Shown here piece after piece: positions 1 through 12,179 of a stretch of DNA of 64,000 bases (position 1 is its first letter; the number at the start of each line of letters is the position of its first letter). Below the pieces are notes generated by a model. That model was given only the letters and a program-made list of their open reading frames with translations, did not search any database and was not told the origin of the DNA. Source of the stretch: Hippophae tibetana (Eukaryota; Streptophyta; Magnoliopsida; Rosales; Elaeagnaceae); assembly GCA_037013495.1 (NCBI GenBank), contig CM072810.1, forward strand, positions 50,764,843-50,828,842, written 5' to 3'. The position numbers and the translations under genes are program-made.

Positions 1-1091
1 CTTTAAAAGATGATAACTTTTGAGTCGGGTATTGAAACGACTATATTATTATAGGAAACCGAAGCTCTTAGCGAATCACACAATATGAGATAGCCTCAAA
101 TTTGGAATATCATTTTTTTACCTAAATTTCACCTTTTACATCATTTATTGAGGGTTTTTAGTTTTTACCCACCATTTCCGTTGTACTTACTTTCGATTTT
201 AGTCGAAAGTCCCGTAAAGGAGATATTGGTGCAAACAAAGGGTCCTTTATTTATGTTTTCAATCCCTATATATTCTTCCAAAAAAAATGAGTAAAGAAAA
301 AGGAAAAGGCTACTGTTCCCATTTAAAAAAGGAACAAAACATTTGATAAATCGGAGTTCCAACTTTAAACGACGATACAGTTTTACATGCATATCGAGAC
401 AACTATTATAATATATCAAATTGAAGTTCGTACCGATTCAAACCATATGATTTGGCCCCATAGAGGAACCACATATTTGTACGCAAATTCCATCGTTTAC
501 ACCATTTACCGAGGGTTTTAAGTGTTTGTCTCACCATTTCCGTTGTACTTACTTTCTATTATATTGAAAAGAGCCGTAAAGGATATATTTCTACAAACAA
601 ATTGTTCTATATTTATGTGTTAAATCAATATATATTCTTCCAAAAAAATATGAGAAAAGTGAAAGGAAAAGGCTATTGTTCCCATTTTAAAAAGGAACCA
701 AACATGTGATAAATCGGAGTTCCAACTTTAAAGGACGATAACTTTTTACTCTATTATCGAAACAACTATTATAACATATCAAATTGAAGCCCGTACCGAT
801 TCAAACAATCTGATTTGGCCTCACCAAGGAACCACATTTTTGTACGCAAATTCCATCGTTTACATCATTTACCGAGGGTTTTAAGTGTTTGTCTCACAAT
901 TTCCGTTGTACTTACTTTCTATTTTATTCAAAAGAGCCGTAAAGGAGATTTTGGTGCAAACAAAGGGTTCTTTATTTATGCGTTCAATCAATATCTATGC
1001 TTCCAAATAACAAATAAGGGAAGACAAAAAGAAAGGAGGTACTGTTCACATTTTAAAAAAGAATAAAACATTTGATAAATCGGAATTTCAA
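1..1091. repeat. Satellite A HOR copy 1 (a-b-c trimer)
   Basis: Three monomers of distinct type: a (1-362), b (363-725) and c (726-1091). Type a carries GAGTCGGGTATTG and the GAGATAGCCTCAAA stretch. Type b carries GCATATCGAGACAAC. Type c carries the TTATCGAAACAAC stretch and ends with an AAGAAAGGAGG tract. The next monomer of type a begins at 1092, so the HOR period is 1,091 bp here. Monomers a, b and c differ from each other far more than the same type differs between HOR copies, which is the defining sign of a higher-order repeat. Confidence 0.9.
189..210. other. Short hairpin in satellite A type-a monomer
   Basis: An 8-bp inverted repeat, ACTTTCGA and TCGAAAGT, separated by six bases (TTTTAG). 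Monomer a of HOR copy 2 has the same element at 1280-1300 with one stem pair lost. Copies 3 and 4 have lost the right arm. It is visible in the sequence; any function is unknown and it may be neutral. Confidence 0.6.
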
Positions 1092-2180
1092 CTTTAAAAG
1101 ATGATAACTTTTGAGTCGGGTATTGAAAAGACTATATTATTATAGGAAACCGAAGCTCTTAGCGAATCACACAATATGAGATAGCCTCAAATTTGGAATA
1201 TCATTTTTGTACCTAAATTTCACCATTTACATCATTTATTGAGGGTTTTTAGTTTTTACCCACCATTTCCGTTGTACTTACTTTCGATTTTAGTCGAAAG
1301 ACCCGTAAAGGAGATATTGGTGCAAACAAAGGGTCCTTTATTTATGTTTTCAATCCCTATATATTCTTCCAAAAAAAATGAGTAAAGAAAAAGGAAAAGG
1401 CTATTGTTCCCATTTAAAAAAGGAACAAAACTTTTGATAAATCGGAGTTCCAACTTTTAACGACGATAAAATTTTACATGCATATCGAGACAACTATTAT
1501 AATATATCACATTGAAGATCGCACCGATTTAAAAAATCTGATGTGGCCCCATAGAGGAACCACATATTTGTACACAAATTCCATCGTTTACATCATTTAC
1601 CGAGGATTTTAAATGTTTGTCTCACCATTTCCGTTGTACTTACTTTCTATTATATTGAAAAGAGCCTTAAAGGAGATATTTGTCCAAACAAATTGCTCGT
1701 TATTTATGTGTTAATCAATATATATTCTTCCAAAAAAATATGAGAAAAGTGAAAGGAAAAGCTATTGTTCCCATTTTAAAAAGGAACAAAACATTTGATA
1801 AATCGTAGTTCCAACATTAAAGGACGATAAAGTTTTACTCTGTTATCGAAACAACTATTATAATATATCAAAATGAAGCCCGTACCGATTCAAACAATCT
1901 GATTTGGCCCCAAAAAGGAACCACATTTTTGTCCAAAAATTCCATCGTTTACATCATTTACCGAGGGTTTTAAGTGTTTCTCTCACAATTTCCGTTGTAC
2001 TTACTTTCTATTTTATTCAAAAGAGCCGTAAAGGAGATTTTGGTGCAAACAAAGGGTTCTTGATTTATGCGTTCAATCAATATCTATGCTTGCAAATAAC
2101 AAATAAGGGAAGACAAAAAGAAAGGAGGTACTGTTCACATTTTAAAAAAGAATAAAACAATTGATCAATCGCAATTTCAA
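1092..2180. repeat. Satellite A HOR copy 2 (a-b-c trimer)
   Basis: Second trimer, 1,089 bp: a 1092-1453, b 1454-1814, c 1815-2180. It follows copy 1 nearly base for base, with scattered substitutions and single-base indels. One example is an extra T in the CTTTTAACGACG start of monomer b at 1454, against CTTTAAACGACG in copy 1. Confidence 0.9.
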
Positions 2181-3273
2181 CTTTAAAAGATGATAACTTT
2201 TGACTCGGGTATTGAAACGACTATATTATTATATGAAACCGAAGCTCTTAGCGATTCGCATAATATGAGATGGCCTCAAATTTTGAATATCATTTTTGTA
2301 CCTAAATTTGACCATTTACATCATTTATTGAGGGTTTTTAGTTTTTTGCCCACCATTTCCGTTGTACTTACTTTTGTCTTTATTCAAAAGATCCATAAAG
2401 GAGATATTGGTGCAAACAAAGGGTTCTTTATTTATGTGTTCAATACATATATATTCTTCCAAAAAAAATGAGTAAAGAAAAAGGAAAAGGCTACTGTTCC
2501 CATTTAAAAAAGGAACAAAACATTTGATAAATCGGAGTTCCAACTTTAAACGACGATAAAAGTTTACTTGCATATCGAGACAACTATATTAATATATCAA
2601 AATGAAGCCCATACCGATTTAAAAAATCTGATGTGGCCCCACAAAGGAACCACATTTTTTTACCCAAATTCCATCGTGTACTTCATTTACCGTGGGTTTT
2701 AAGTGTTTGTCTCACCTTTTCCGTTGTACTTACTTTCTATTATATTGAAAAAAGCCGTAAAGGAGATATTTGTCCAAACAAATTGTTCTTTATTTATGTG
2801 TTAAATCAATATATATTCTTCCCAAAAAAATATGAAAAAAGTGAAAGGAAAAGGCTATTGTTTCCATTTTAAAAAGGAACAAAACATTTGATAAATCGGA
2901 GTTCCAACATTAAAGGACGATAAATTTTTACTCTGTTATCGAAACAACTATTATAATATATCAAAATGAAGCCCGTACCGATTCAAACAATCTGATTTGG
3001 CCCCAAAAAGGAAACACATTTTTGTACGCAAATTCCATTGTTTACATCATTTACCGAGGGTTTTATGTGTTTGTCTCACAATTTCCGTTGTACTTACTTT
3101 CTATTTTATTCAAAAGTGCCGTAAAGGAAATTTCGGTGCAAACAAAGGGTTCTCTATTTATGCGCTCAATCAATATCTATGCTTCCAAAGAACAAATAAG
3201 GGAAGAGAAAAAGAAAGGAGGTACTGTTCACATTTGAAAAAAGAATAAAACATTTGATAAATCGCAATTTCAA
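2181..3273. repeat. Satellite A HOR copy 3 (a-b-c trimer)
   Basis: Third trimer, 1,093 bp: a 2181-2543, b 2544-2907, c 2908-3273. In type a the arms of the short hairpin seen in copies 1 and 2 (ACTTTCGA/TCGAAAGT) are lost: the right arm reads ATTCAAAAGATCC. Copies 3 and 4 share this change and GACTCGGG in place of GAGTCGGG, so they are closer to each other than to copies 1 and 2. Confidence 0.88.
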
Positions 3274-3568
3274 CTTTAAAATATGATAACTTTTGACTCG
3301 GGTATTGAAACGACTATATTATTATATGAACCCGAAGGTCTTAGCGATTCAGACAATATGAGATGGCCTCAAATTTAGAATATCATTTGTGTACCTAAAT
3401 TTCACCATTTATATCATTTATTGAGGCTTTTTAGTTTTTTGCCCACCATTTCCGTTGTACTTACTTTCGATTTTATTCAAAAGATCCGTAAAGTAGAAAT
3501 TGGTGCAAACAAAGGGTTCTTTATTTATGTGTTCAATATATATATATTCTTCCAAAAAAATTGAGTAA
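3274..3568. repeat. Satellite A HOR copy 4, truncated type-a monomer
   Basis: About 295 bp of a type-a monomer, ending in TTGAGTAA just after the A-run that follows TATATTCTTCC. In the full type-a monomers this point continues into AGAAAAAGGAAAAGG; here the sequence changes directly into satellite B. The last ~70 bp of the monomer are therefore missing. This is the physical edge of the satellite A array. Confidence 0.88.
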
Positions 3569-3572
3569 GTTC
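3566..3572. other. Satellite A / satellite B junction
   Basis: Abrupt change from satellite A (ending GAGTAA at 3568) to satellite B (GTTCAAAGCTCAC from 3569). No transposon end, target-site duplication, spacer or gradual intermixing is visible. Extending each family past the junction gives no shared bases beyond chance, so there is no clear microhomology. The first B base is defined by comparison with the many later copies of CTCGTTCAAAG. Confidence 0.88.
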
Positions 3573-3865
3573 AAAGCTCACACCAAGTCACGAGGATATT
3601 ACCCACCATGCACGACACAAGTCATTATAAATAATACTTGGAAACAACATAGAAAGGTTACCGACAACAATGAACCCAGGGATGGTACTTACCTCGGTTG
3701 CACCACTCAGTCTCTTGTAAGCGAACTTTACCTCGAACTTGTGCTTTTAGGGGACACAAACCTGAGATCATGTTTTGATACCAAACTTAGGAAAAATAGC
3801 TAATCCTTTCTTCCAAAAGCATAAGCTTTCAATACGGGACGCTTGAACTGTCACCCTTAATCCTC
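3569..3865 (+). repeat. Satellite B edge monomer (degenerate)
   Basis: First B monomer next to satellite A. It carries a cluster of substitutions not seen in the interior. The dyad is broken (ATTATAAATAATACTTGG instead of ATTCTAAATGACACTTGG). ACCGACAAC replaces ACCCACAAC, CACCACTCAGTC replaces CATCATTCCGTC, TTAGGGGAC replaces TTATGGGAC, and AACTTAGG replaces AACATAGG. Divergence at an array edge is expected when homogenisation by unequal exchange is weakest there. Confidence 0.8.
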
Positions 3866-3917
3866 GTTCAAAACTCACACCAAGTCACGAGGATGTCACC
3901 CCCCATGCACGACACAA

Positions 3918-3932
3918 GTCATTCTAAATGAC
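3918..3932. other. 15-bp dyad GTCATTCTAAATGAC in satellite B (example)
   Basis: Six-base arms GTCATT and AATGAC around CTA, in almost every B monomer of both orientations. It sits about 50-65 bp after the GTTCAAAG start. It is one of the least variable parts of the monomer by eye and is broken in the array-edge monomer at 3569-3865. It could be a protein-binding site or a hairpin; no family of binding protein can be named from sequence alone. Confidence 0.75.
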
Positions 3933-4112
3933 ACTTGGAATCAACATAGAAAGGTTACCCACAACAATGAACCCATGGATGGCACTTACGTCATTTGCAT
4001 CATTCCGTCTCTTGTAAGCGAACTTCACCTCTAACTTGTGCTTTTATGGGATACAAATCGGAGATCATATTTTGATAGCAAACATAGGAAAATAGCTAGT
4101 CCTTCCTTCCTA

Positions 4113-4126
4113 AAGCTTAAGCTTTC
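4113..4126. other. Perfect 14-bp palindrome in satellite B (example)
   Basis: AAAGCTTAAGCTTT equals its own reverse complement and contains two AAGCTT sites around CTTAAG. It is present in a large share of B monomers in both halves, always between CCTTCCTTCCT and CAATACGGG. Frequent variants break it on one side (AAAGCTTAATCTTT, AAAGCTTAACCTTT, and in the inverted half AAAGCTTACGCTTT). Dyad elements are a known feature of many centromeric satellites; a function here is inference. Confidence 0.8.
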
Positions 4127-4491
4127 CATACGGGACGCTTGATTTGTCACCCTTAATCCTCATTCAAAGATCACAACAAGTCACGAGGATGTTACCCCCC
4201 GTGCATGACACACGTCATTCTAAATGACACTTGGAAACAACATAGAAAGGTTACCCACAACAACAAACCGAGGGATGGTACTTACCTCCGTTGCATCATT
4301 CCGTCTCTTGTAAGCGAACTTCACCTCGAACTTGTGCTTTTATGGGATACAAATTCGGAGATCATGTTTTGATAACAATATAGAAAAAATAGCTAATCCT
4401 TCCTTCCTAAAGCATAAGCTTTCCATACGGGACGCTTGAACTGTCACCCTTAATCCTCGTTCAAAGCTCACAACAAGTCACGAGGATGTTA

Positions 4492-4505
4492 CCCCCCCCC
4501 CCCCC
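4492..4505 (+). repeat. Expanded C-run (14 C)
   Basis: Fourteen consecutive C between GATGTTA and GTGCACGAC. The same site in other monomers usually has about three to eight C. The host monomer (4459-4765) is about 10 bp longer than its neighbours as a result. It looks like slippage at a mononucleotide run and is the largest allele I noticed. Confidence 0.85.
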
Positions 4506-7500
4506 GTGCACGACACAAGTCATTCTAAATGACACTTGGAAACAACATAGAAAGGTTACCCACAACAACAAACCCAGGGATGGATACTTACCTCGGTTGC
4601 ATCATTCCGTCTCTTGTAAGCGAACTTCACCTCGAACTTGTGCTTTTATGGGATACAAATTCGGAGATCATGTTTTGATAAGAAATATAGGAAAAATAGC
4701 TAATCCTTGCTTCCTAAAGCTTAAGCTTTCAATACGGGACGCTTAAACTGTCACCTTTAATCATCGTTCAAAGCTCACAACAAGTCACGAGGGTGGTACC
4801 CCCCATGCACGACAAAAGTCATTGTAAATGACACTTGGAAACAAGAAAGAAAGGTTACCCACAACAACGAACCCAGGGATGGTACTTACCTCGGTTGCAT
4901 CATTCCGTCTCTTTTAAGCGAACTTCACCTCGAACTTATCTTTTATGGAATACAAATCGGAGATCATGTTTTGATAACAAACATAGGAAAAACAGCTAAT
5001 CCTTCCTTCCTAAAGCTTAAGCTTTCAATACGGGACGCTTGAACGGTCTCCCTTAATCCTCGTTCAAAGCTCACACCAAGTCACGAGGATGTTACCCCCC
5101 ATGCACGACACAAGTCATTCTAAATGAGACTTGGAAAAAACATAGAAAGGTTACCCACAACAACGAACCCAGGGATGGTCCTTACCTCGGTTGCATCATT
5201 CCGTCTCTTGTAAGCGAACTTCACCTCTAACTTGTGCTTTTATGGGATACAAATCGGAGATCATATTTTCATACCAAACATAGGAAAAAAGTTAATCCTT
5301 CCTTCCTAAAGCTTAAGCTTTCCATACGTGACGCTTGAACTGTCACCCTTAATCCTCGTTCAAAGATCACAACAAGTCACGAGGCTGTTACCCCCCGTGC
5401 ATGACACAAGTCATTCTAAATGACACTTGGAAACAACATAGAAAGGTTACCCACAACAACAAACCGAGGGATGGTACTTACCTCGGTTGCATCATTCCGT
5501 CTCTTGTAAGCGAACTTCACCTCGAACTTGTGCTTTTATGGGATACAAATTCGGAGATCATGTTTTGATAACAAATATAGGAAAAATAGCTAATCCTTCC
5601 TTCCTAAAGCTTAAGCTTTCAATACAGGACGCTTAAACTGTCACCTTTAATCCTCGTTCAAAACTCACACCAAGTCACGAGGATGTTACCCCCCATGCAC
5701 GACACAAGTCATTCTAAATGAGACTTGGAAAAAACATAGAAAGGTTACCCACAACAACGAACCCAGGGATGGTCCTTACCTCGGTTGCATCATTCCGTCT
5801 CTTGTAAGCGAACTTCACCTCGAACTTGTGCTTTTATGGGATACAAATCGGAGATCATGTTTTGATACCAAACATAGGAAAAATAGCTAATCCATCCTTC
5901 CTAAAGCTTAATCTTTCAATACGGGACGCTTGAACGGTCACCCTTAATCCTCGTTCAAAGCTCACACCAAGTCACGAGAATGTTACACCCCGTGCACGAC
6001 ACAAGTCATTCTAAATGACACTTGGAAACAACATAGAAAGATTACCCATAACAACGAGCGCAGGGATGGTACTAACCTCGGTTGCATCATTCCGTCTCTT
6101 GTAACCGAACTTCACCTCGAACTTGGGCTTTTATGGGATACAAATCGGAGATCATGTTTTGATACCAAACATAGGAAAAATAGCTAATCCTTCCTTCCTA
6201 AAGCTTAATCTTTCAATACGGGACGCTTGAACGGTCAACCTTAATCCTCGTTCAAAGCTCACACCAAGTCACGAGGATGTCACCCCCTATGCACGACACA
6301 AGTCATTCTAAATGACACTTGGAATCAACATAGAAAGGTTACCCACAACAACGAACCCAGGGATGGCACTTACGTCGTTTGCATCATTCTGTCTCTTGTA
6401 AGCGAACTTCACCTCTAACTTGTGCTTTTATGCGATACAAATCGGAAATCATATTTTGATACCAAACATAGGAAAATAGCTAGTCCTTCCTTCCTAAAGC
6501 TTAAGCTTTCCATACGGAATGCTTGATTTGTCACCCTTAATCCTCGTTCAAAGATCACAACAAGTCACGAGGCTGTTACCCCCCGTGCACGACACACGTC
6601 ATTCTAAATGACACTTGGAAACAACATAGAAAGGTTACCCACAACAACAAACCGAGGGATGGTACTTACCTCGGTTGCATCATTCCGTCTCTTGTAAGCG
6701 AACTTCACCTCAAACTTGTGCTTTTATGGGATACAAATTCGGAGATCATGTTTTGATAACAAATATAGGAAAAATTGCTAATCCTTCCTTCCTAAAGCTT
6801 AAGCTTTCAATACGGGATGCTTAAACTGTCACCTTTAATCATCGTTCAAAGCTCACAACAAGTCACGAGGGTGGTACCCCCCATGCACGACACAAGTCAT
6901 TCTAAATGACACTTGGAAACAACAAAGAAAGGTTACCCACAACAACGAGCGCAGGGATGGCACTAACCTCGGTTGTATCATTCCGTGTCTTGGAAGCGAA
7001 CTTTACCTCGAACTTGTACTTTTATGGGACACAAACCGGAGATCATGTTTTGATACCAAACATAGGAAAAATAGCTAATCCTTCCTTCCAAAAGCTTAAG
7101 CTTTAAATATGGGATGCTTGAACTGTCACCCTTAATCCTCGTTCAAAACTCACACCAAGTAACGAGGATGTTACCCCCCATGCAGGACACAAGTCATTCT
7201 AAATGACACTTGGAAACAACATAGAAAGGTTACCCACAACAACGAACCCAAGGATGGCACTTACCTCGGTTGCATCATTCCGTCTCTTGTAAGCGAACTT
7301 CACCTCTAACTTGTGCTTTTATGGGATACAAATCGGTGATCATGTTTTGATACCAAACATTGGAAAATAGCTAATCCCTCCTTCCTAAAGCTTAAGTTTC
7401 AATACGGGACGCTTGAACTAACACCCTTAATCCTCGTTCAAAGCCCACAACAAGTCACGAGAATGTTACCCCCCCCCATGCACGACACAAGTCATTCTAA

Positions 7501-10500
7501 ATGACACTTGGAAACAACATAGAAAGGTTACCCACAACAATGAACCCAGGGATGGTACTTACCTCGGTTGCACCATTCCGTCTCTGGTAAGCGAACTTTA
7601 CCTCGAACTTGTGCTTTTATGGGACACAAACCTGAGATCATGTTTTGATACCAAACATAGGAAAAATAGCTAATCCTTCCTTCCAAAAGCTTAAGCTTTC
7701 AATACTGGACGCTTGAACTATCACCCTTAATCCTCGTTCAAAACTGACACCAAGTCACGAGGAAGTCACCCATCATGCACGACACAAGTCATTCTAAATG
7801 ACACTTGGAAACAACATAGAAATGTTACCCACAACAACGAACCCAGGGATGGTACTTATGTCGGTTGCATCATTCCGTCTCTTGTAAGCGAACTCACCTC
7901 TAACTTGTGCTTTTATGGGATACAAATAGGAGATCATGTTTTGATACCAAACATAGGAAAATAGCTAATCCTTCCTTCCTAAAGCTTAAGCTTTCAATAC
8001 GGGACGCTTGAACTATCACCCTTAATCCTCGTTCAAAGCTCACAACAAGTCACGAGGATGTTACCCCCCCGTGCACGACACAAGTCATTCTAAATGACAC
8101 TTGGAAACTACATAGAAAGGTTACCCACAACAATGAACCCAGGGATGGTACTTACCTCGGTTTCATCATTCCGTCTCTTGTAAGCGAACTTCACCTCGAA
8201 CTTGTGCTTTTATAGGATACAAATCGGAGATCATGTTTTGATACCAAATATAGGAAAAATAGCTAATCCATCCTTCCTAAAGCTTAATCTTTCAATACGG
8301 GACGCTTGAACGGTCACCCTTAATCCTCGTTCAAAGATCACACCAAGTCGTGAGGCTGTTACCCCGTCACGACACAAGTCATTCTAAATGACACTTGTAA
8401 ACAACATAGAAAGGTTACCCACAACAACAAACCCAGGGATGGTACTTACCTCGGTTGCATCATTCTGTCTCTTGTAAGCGAACTTCACCTCGAACTTACG
8501 CTTTTATGGGATACAAATTCGGAGATCATGTTTTGATAACAAATATAGGAAAAATAGCTAATCCTTCCTTCCTAAAGCTTAAGCTTTCAATACGGGACGC
8601 TTAAACTGTCACCTTTAATCATCGTTCAAAGCTCACAACAACTGACGAGGGTGGTACCCCCCATGCACGACACAAGTCATTCTAAATGACATTTGGAAAC
8701 AACATAGAAAGGTTACCCACAACAACGAACAAAAGGATGGTACTTACGTCGGTTGCATCATTCCATCTCTTGTAAGCGAATTTCACCTCTAACTTGTGCT
8801 TTTATGGGATACAAATCTGAGATCATGTTTTGATACCAAACATAGGAAAATAGCTAGTCCTTCCTTCCTAAAGCTTAAGCTTTCAATACGGGACGCTTGA
8901 ACTGTCACCCTTAATCCTCGTTCAAAGCTCACAACAAGTCACGAGCATGTTACCCCCCCGTGCACGACACAAGTCATTCTAAATGATACTTGGAAAAAAC
9001 ATAGAAAGGTTACCCACAACAACAAACCCAGGGATGGTACTTACCTCGGTTGCATCATTCCGTCTCTTGTAAGCGAACTTCACCTCGAACTTACGCTTTT
9101 ATGGGATACAAATTCGGAGATAATGTTTTGATAACAAATATAGGAAAAATAGCTAATCCTTCCTTCCTAAAGCTTAAGCTTTCAATACGGGACGCTTAAA
9201 CTGTCACCTTTAATCATCGTTCAAAGCTCACAACAACTCACGAGGGTGGTACCCCCCATGCACGACACAAGTCATTCAAAATGACACTTGGAAACAACAT
9301 AGAAAGGTTACCCACAACAATGAACCCAGGGATGGTACTTACCTCGGTTGCATCATTCCGTCTCTTGGAAGCAAACTTTACCTCGAACTTGTGCTTTAAT
9401 GGGACTAAACCTGAGATCATGTTTTGATACCAAACATAGGAAAAAAAGATAATCCTTCCTTCCAAAAGCTTAAGCTTTCAATACGGGACGCTTGAACTGT
9501 CACCCTTAATCCTCGTTCAAAACTCACACCAAGTCACGAGGATGTTACCCCCAATGCACGACACAAGTCATTCTAAATGACACTTGGAAACAACATAGAA
9601 AGGTTACCCACAACAACGAACCCAAGGATAGTACTCACCTCGGTCGCATCATTCCGTCTCTTGTAAGCGAACTTTACCTCTAACTCGTGCTTTAGTAGGA
9701 TACAAATCGGAGATCATGTTTTCATACCAAACATAGGAAAATAGCTAATCCTTCCTTCCTAAAGCTTAAGCTTTCAATACGGGAAGCTTGAACTGTCACC
9801 CTTAATCCTCGTTCAAAGCCCACAACAAGTCACGAGGATGTTACCCGTGCACGACACAAGTCATTCTAAATGACACTTGGAAACAACATAGAAAGGTTAC
9901 CCACAACAATGAACCCAGGGATGGTACTTACCTCGGTTGCACCATTCCATCTCTTGTAAGCGAACTTTACCTCGAACTTGTGCTTTTATGGGACACAAAC
10001 CTGAGATCATGTTTTGATACCAAACATAGGAAATATAGCAAATCCTTCCTTCCAAAAGATTAAGCTTTTAATACGGGACGCTTGAACTATCGCCCTTAAT
10101 CCTCGTTCAAAACTGACACCAACTCACGAGGATGTCACCCCCCATGCACGACACAAGTCATTCTAAATGACACTTGGAAACAACATAGAAAGGTTACCCA
10201 CAACAACGAACCCAAGGATGGTACTTACGTCGGTTGCATCATTCCGTCTCTTGTAAGCGAACTTCACCTCTAACTTGTGCTTTTATGGGATACAAATAGG
10301 AGATCATGTTTTGATACCAAACATAGGAAAATAGCTAATCCTTCCTTCCTAAAGCTTAAGCTTTCAATACGGGACGCTTGAACTGTCACCCTTAATCCTC
10401 GTTCAAAGCTCACAATAAGTCACGAGGATGTTACCCCCTCGTGCACGACACAAGTCATTCTAAATGACACTTAGAAACAACATAGAATGGTTACCCACAA

Positions 10501-11588
10501 CAACGAACCCAGGGATGGTCCTTACCTCGGTTGCATCATTCCGTATCTTGTAAGCGAACTTCACCTCTAACTTTTGCTTTTATGGGATACAAATCGGAGA
10601 TCATATTTTGATACCAAACATAGGAAAATAGTTAATCCTTCCTTCCTAAAGCTTAAGCTTTCCATACGGGACGTTTGAACTGTCACCCTTAATCCTCGTT
10701 CAAAGATCACAACAAGCCACGAGGCTGTTACCCCTGTGCACGACACAAGTCATTCTAAATGACACTTGGAAACAACATAGAAAGGTTACCCACAACAACA
10801 AACGCAGGGATGGTACTTACCTCGGTTGCATCATTCCGTCTCTTGTAAGCGAACTTCACCTCGAACTTACGCTTTTATGGGATACAAATTCGGAGATCAT
10901 GTTTTGATAACAAATATAGGAAAAATAGCTAATCCTTCCTTCCTAAAGCTTAACCTTTCAATACGGGACGCTTAAACTGTCACCTTTAATCATCGTTCAA
11001 AGCTCACAACAACTCACGAGGGTGGTACCCCCCATGCACGACACAAGTCATTCTAAATGACACTTGGAAACAACATAGAAAGGTTACCCACAACAACGAA
11101 CCCAGGGATGGTACTTACGTCGGTTGCATCATTCCGTCTCTTGTAAGCGAACTTCACCTCTAACTTGTGCTTTTATGGGATACAAATTCGGAGATCATGT
11201 TTTGATAACAAATATAGGAAAAATAGCTAATCCTTCCTTCCTAAAGCTTAAGCTTTCAATACGGGACGCTTAAACTGTCACCTTTAATCATCGTTCAAAG
11301 CTCACAACAACTGACGAGGGTGGTACCCCCCATGCACGACACAAGTCATTCTAAATGACACTTGGAAACAACATAGAAAGGTTACCCACAACAACGAACA
11401 AAAGGATGGTACTTAGGTCGGTTGCATCATTCCATCTCTTGTAAGCGAACTTCACCTCTAACTTGTGCTTTTATGGGATACAAATCTGAGATCATGTTTT
11501 GATACCAAACATAGGAAAATAGCTAGTCCTTCCTTCGTAAAGCTTAAGCTTTCAATACGGGACGCTTGAACTGTCACCCTTAATCCTC

Positions 11589-12179
11589 GTTCAAAGCTCA
11601 CAACAAGTCACGAGCATGTTACCCCCCCGTGCACGACACAAGTCATTCTAAATGATACTTGGAAAAAACATAGAAAGGTTACCCACAACAACAAACCCAG
11701 GGATGGTACTTACCTCGGTTGCATCATTCCGTCTCTTGTAAGCGAACTTCACCTCGAACTTCTGCTTTATGGGATACAAATCGGAGATCATATTTTGATA
11801 CCAAACATAGGAAAATAGTTAATCCTTCCTTCCTAAAGCTTAAGCTTTCCATACGGGACGTTTGAACTGTCACCCTTAATCCTCGTTCAAAGATCACAAC
11901 AAGCCACGAGGCTGTTACCCCTGTGCACGACACAAGTCATTCTAAATGACACTTGGAAACAACATAGAAAGGTTACCCACAACAACGAACCCAAGGATGG
12001 TACTTACGTCGGTTGCATCATTCCGTCTCTTGTAAGCGAACTTCACCTCTAACTTGTGCTTTTATGGGATACAAATAGGAGATCATGTTTTGATACCAAA
12101 CATAGGAAAATAGCTAATCCTTCCTTCCTAAAGCTTAAGCTTTCAATACGGGACGCTTGAACTGTCACCCTTAATCCTC
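11589..12179 (+). repeat. Two consecutive chimeric B monomers (M9/M5 and M6/M4)
   Basis: The monomer at 11589-11884 begins as M9 (GAGCATGTT, ATGATACTTGG) and ends as M5 (TTCTGCTTTATGGG, GATCATATTTTG, TAGTTAATCC). The next, 11885-12179, begins as M6 (GGCTGTTACCCCTGTG) and ends as M4 (CCCAAGGATGG, ACAAATAGGAG). Each switch falls in sequence shared by both parents. They mark positions where misaligned homologous exchange joined different HOR phases. Confidence 0.75.

Larger units (their letters stand above)
1..3568. repeat. Satellite A array, ~363-bp monomer
   Basis: Tandem array of an AT-rich satellite. Monomers counted from a recurring CTTTAAA start near 1, 363, 726, 1092, 1454, 1815, 2181, 2544, 2908 and 3274, so each is 362-366 bp. 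All share a core reading TTCCGTTGTACTTACTTT, an A-run after TATATTCTTCC, and an AAAGGAAC stretch near the end. Nine full monomers and one truncated copy are present. The array probably continues left of the window. Small open frames on both strands recur with the repeat and change length with every substitution, so they are not treated as genes. The family is not recognised by name and shows no convincing similarity to satellite B. Confidence 0.95.
3569..9218 (+). repeat. Satellite B, heterogeneous proximal block (19 monomers)
   Basis: Nineteen monomers (5,650 bp) of mixed variant type, with no strict long HOR. A weaker repetition is visible. A monomer with GGAATCAACATAG and TACGTC(A/G)TTTGC at about 3866, followed by one with GACACACGTC at about 4162, recurs at about 6255 and 6550, eight monomers later. 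Towards the right edge the monomers become recognisable as M8 and M9 (ACTGACGAGGGTGG with GAACAAAAGG, then CACGAGCATGTT), leading into the M1-M9 blocks that start at 9219. Confidence 0.8.

Noticed and set aside
165-3248. Small frames of 79-93 codons in satellite A on both strands
   Set aside because: They repeat with the trimeric HOR, overlap on opposite strands, and have the low-complexity, Phe/Leu-rich content expected of AT-rich repeats.
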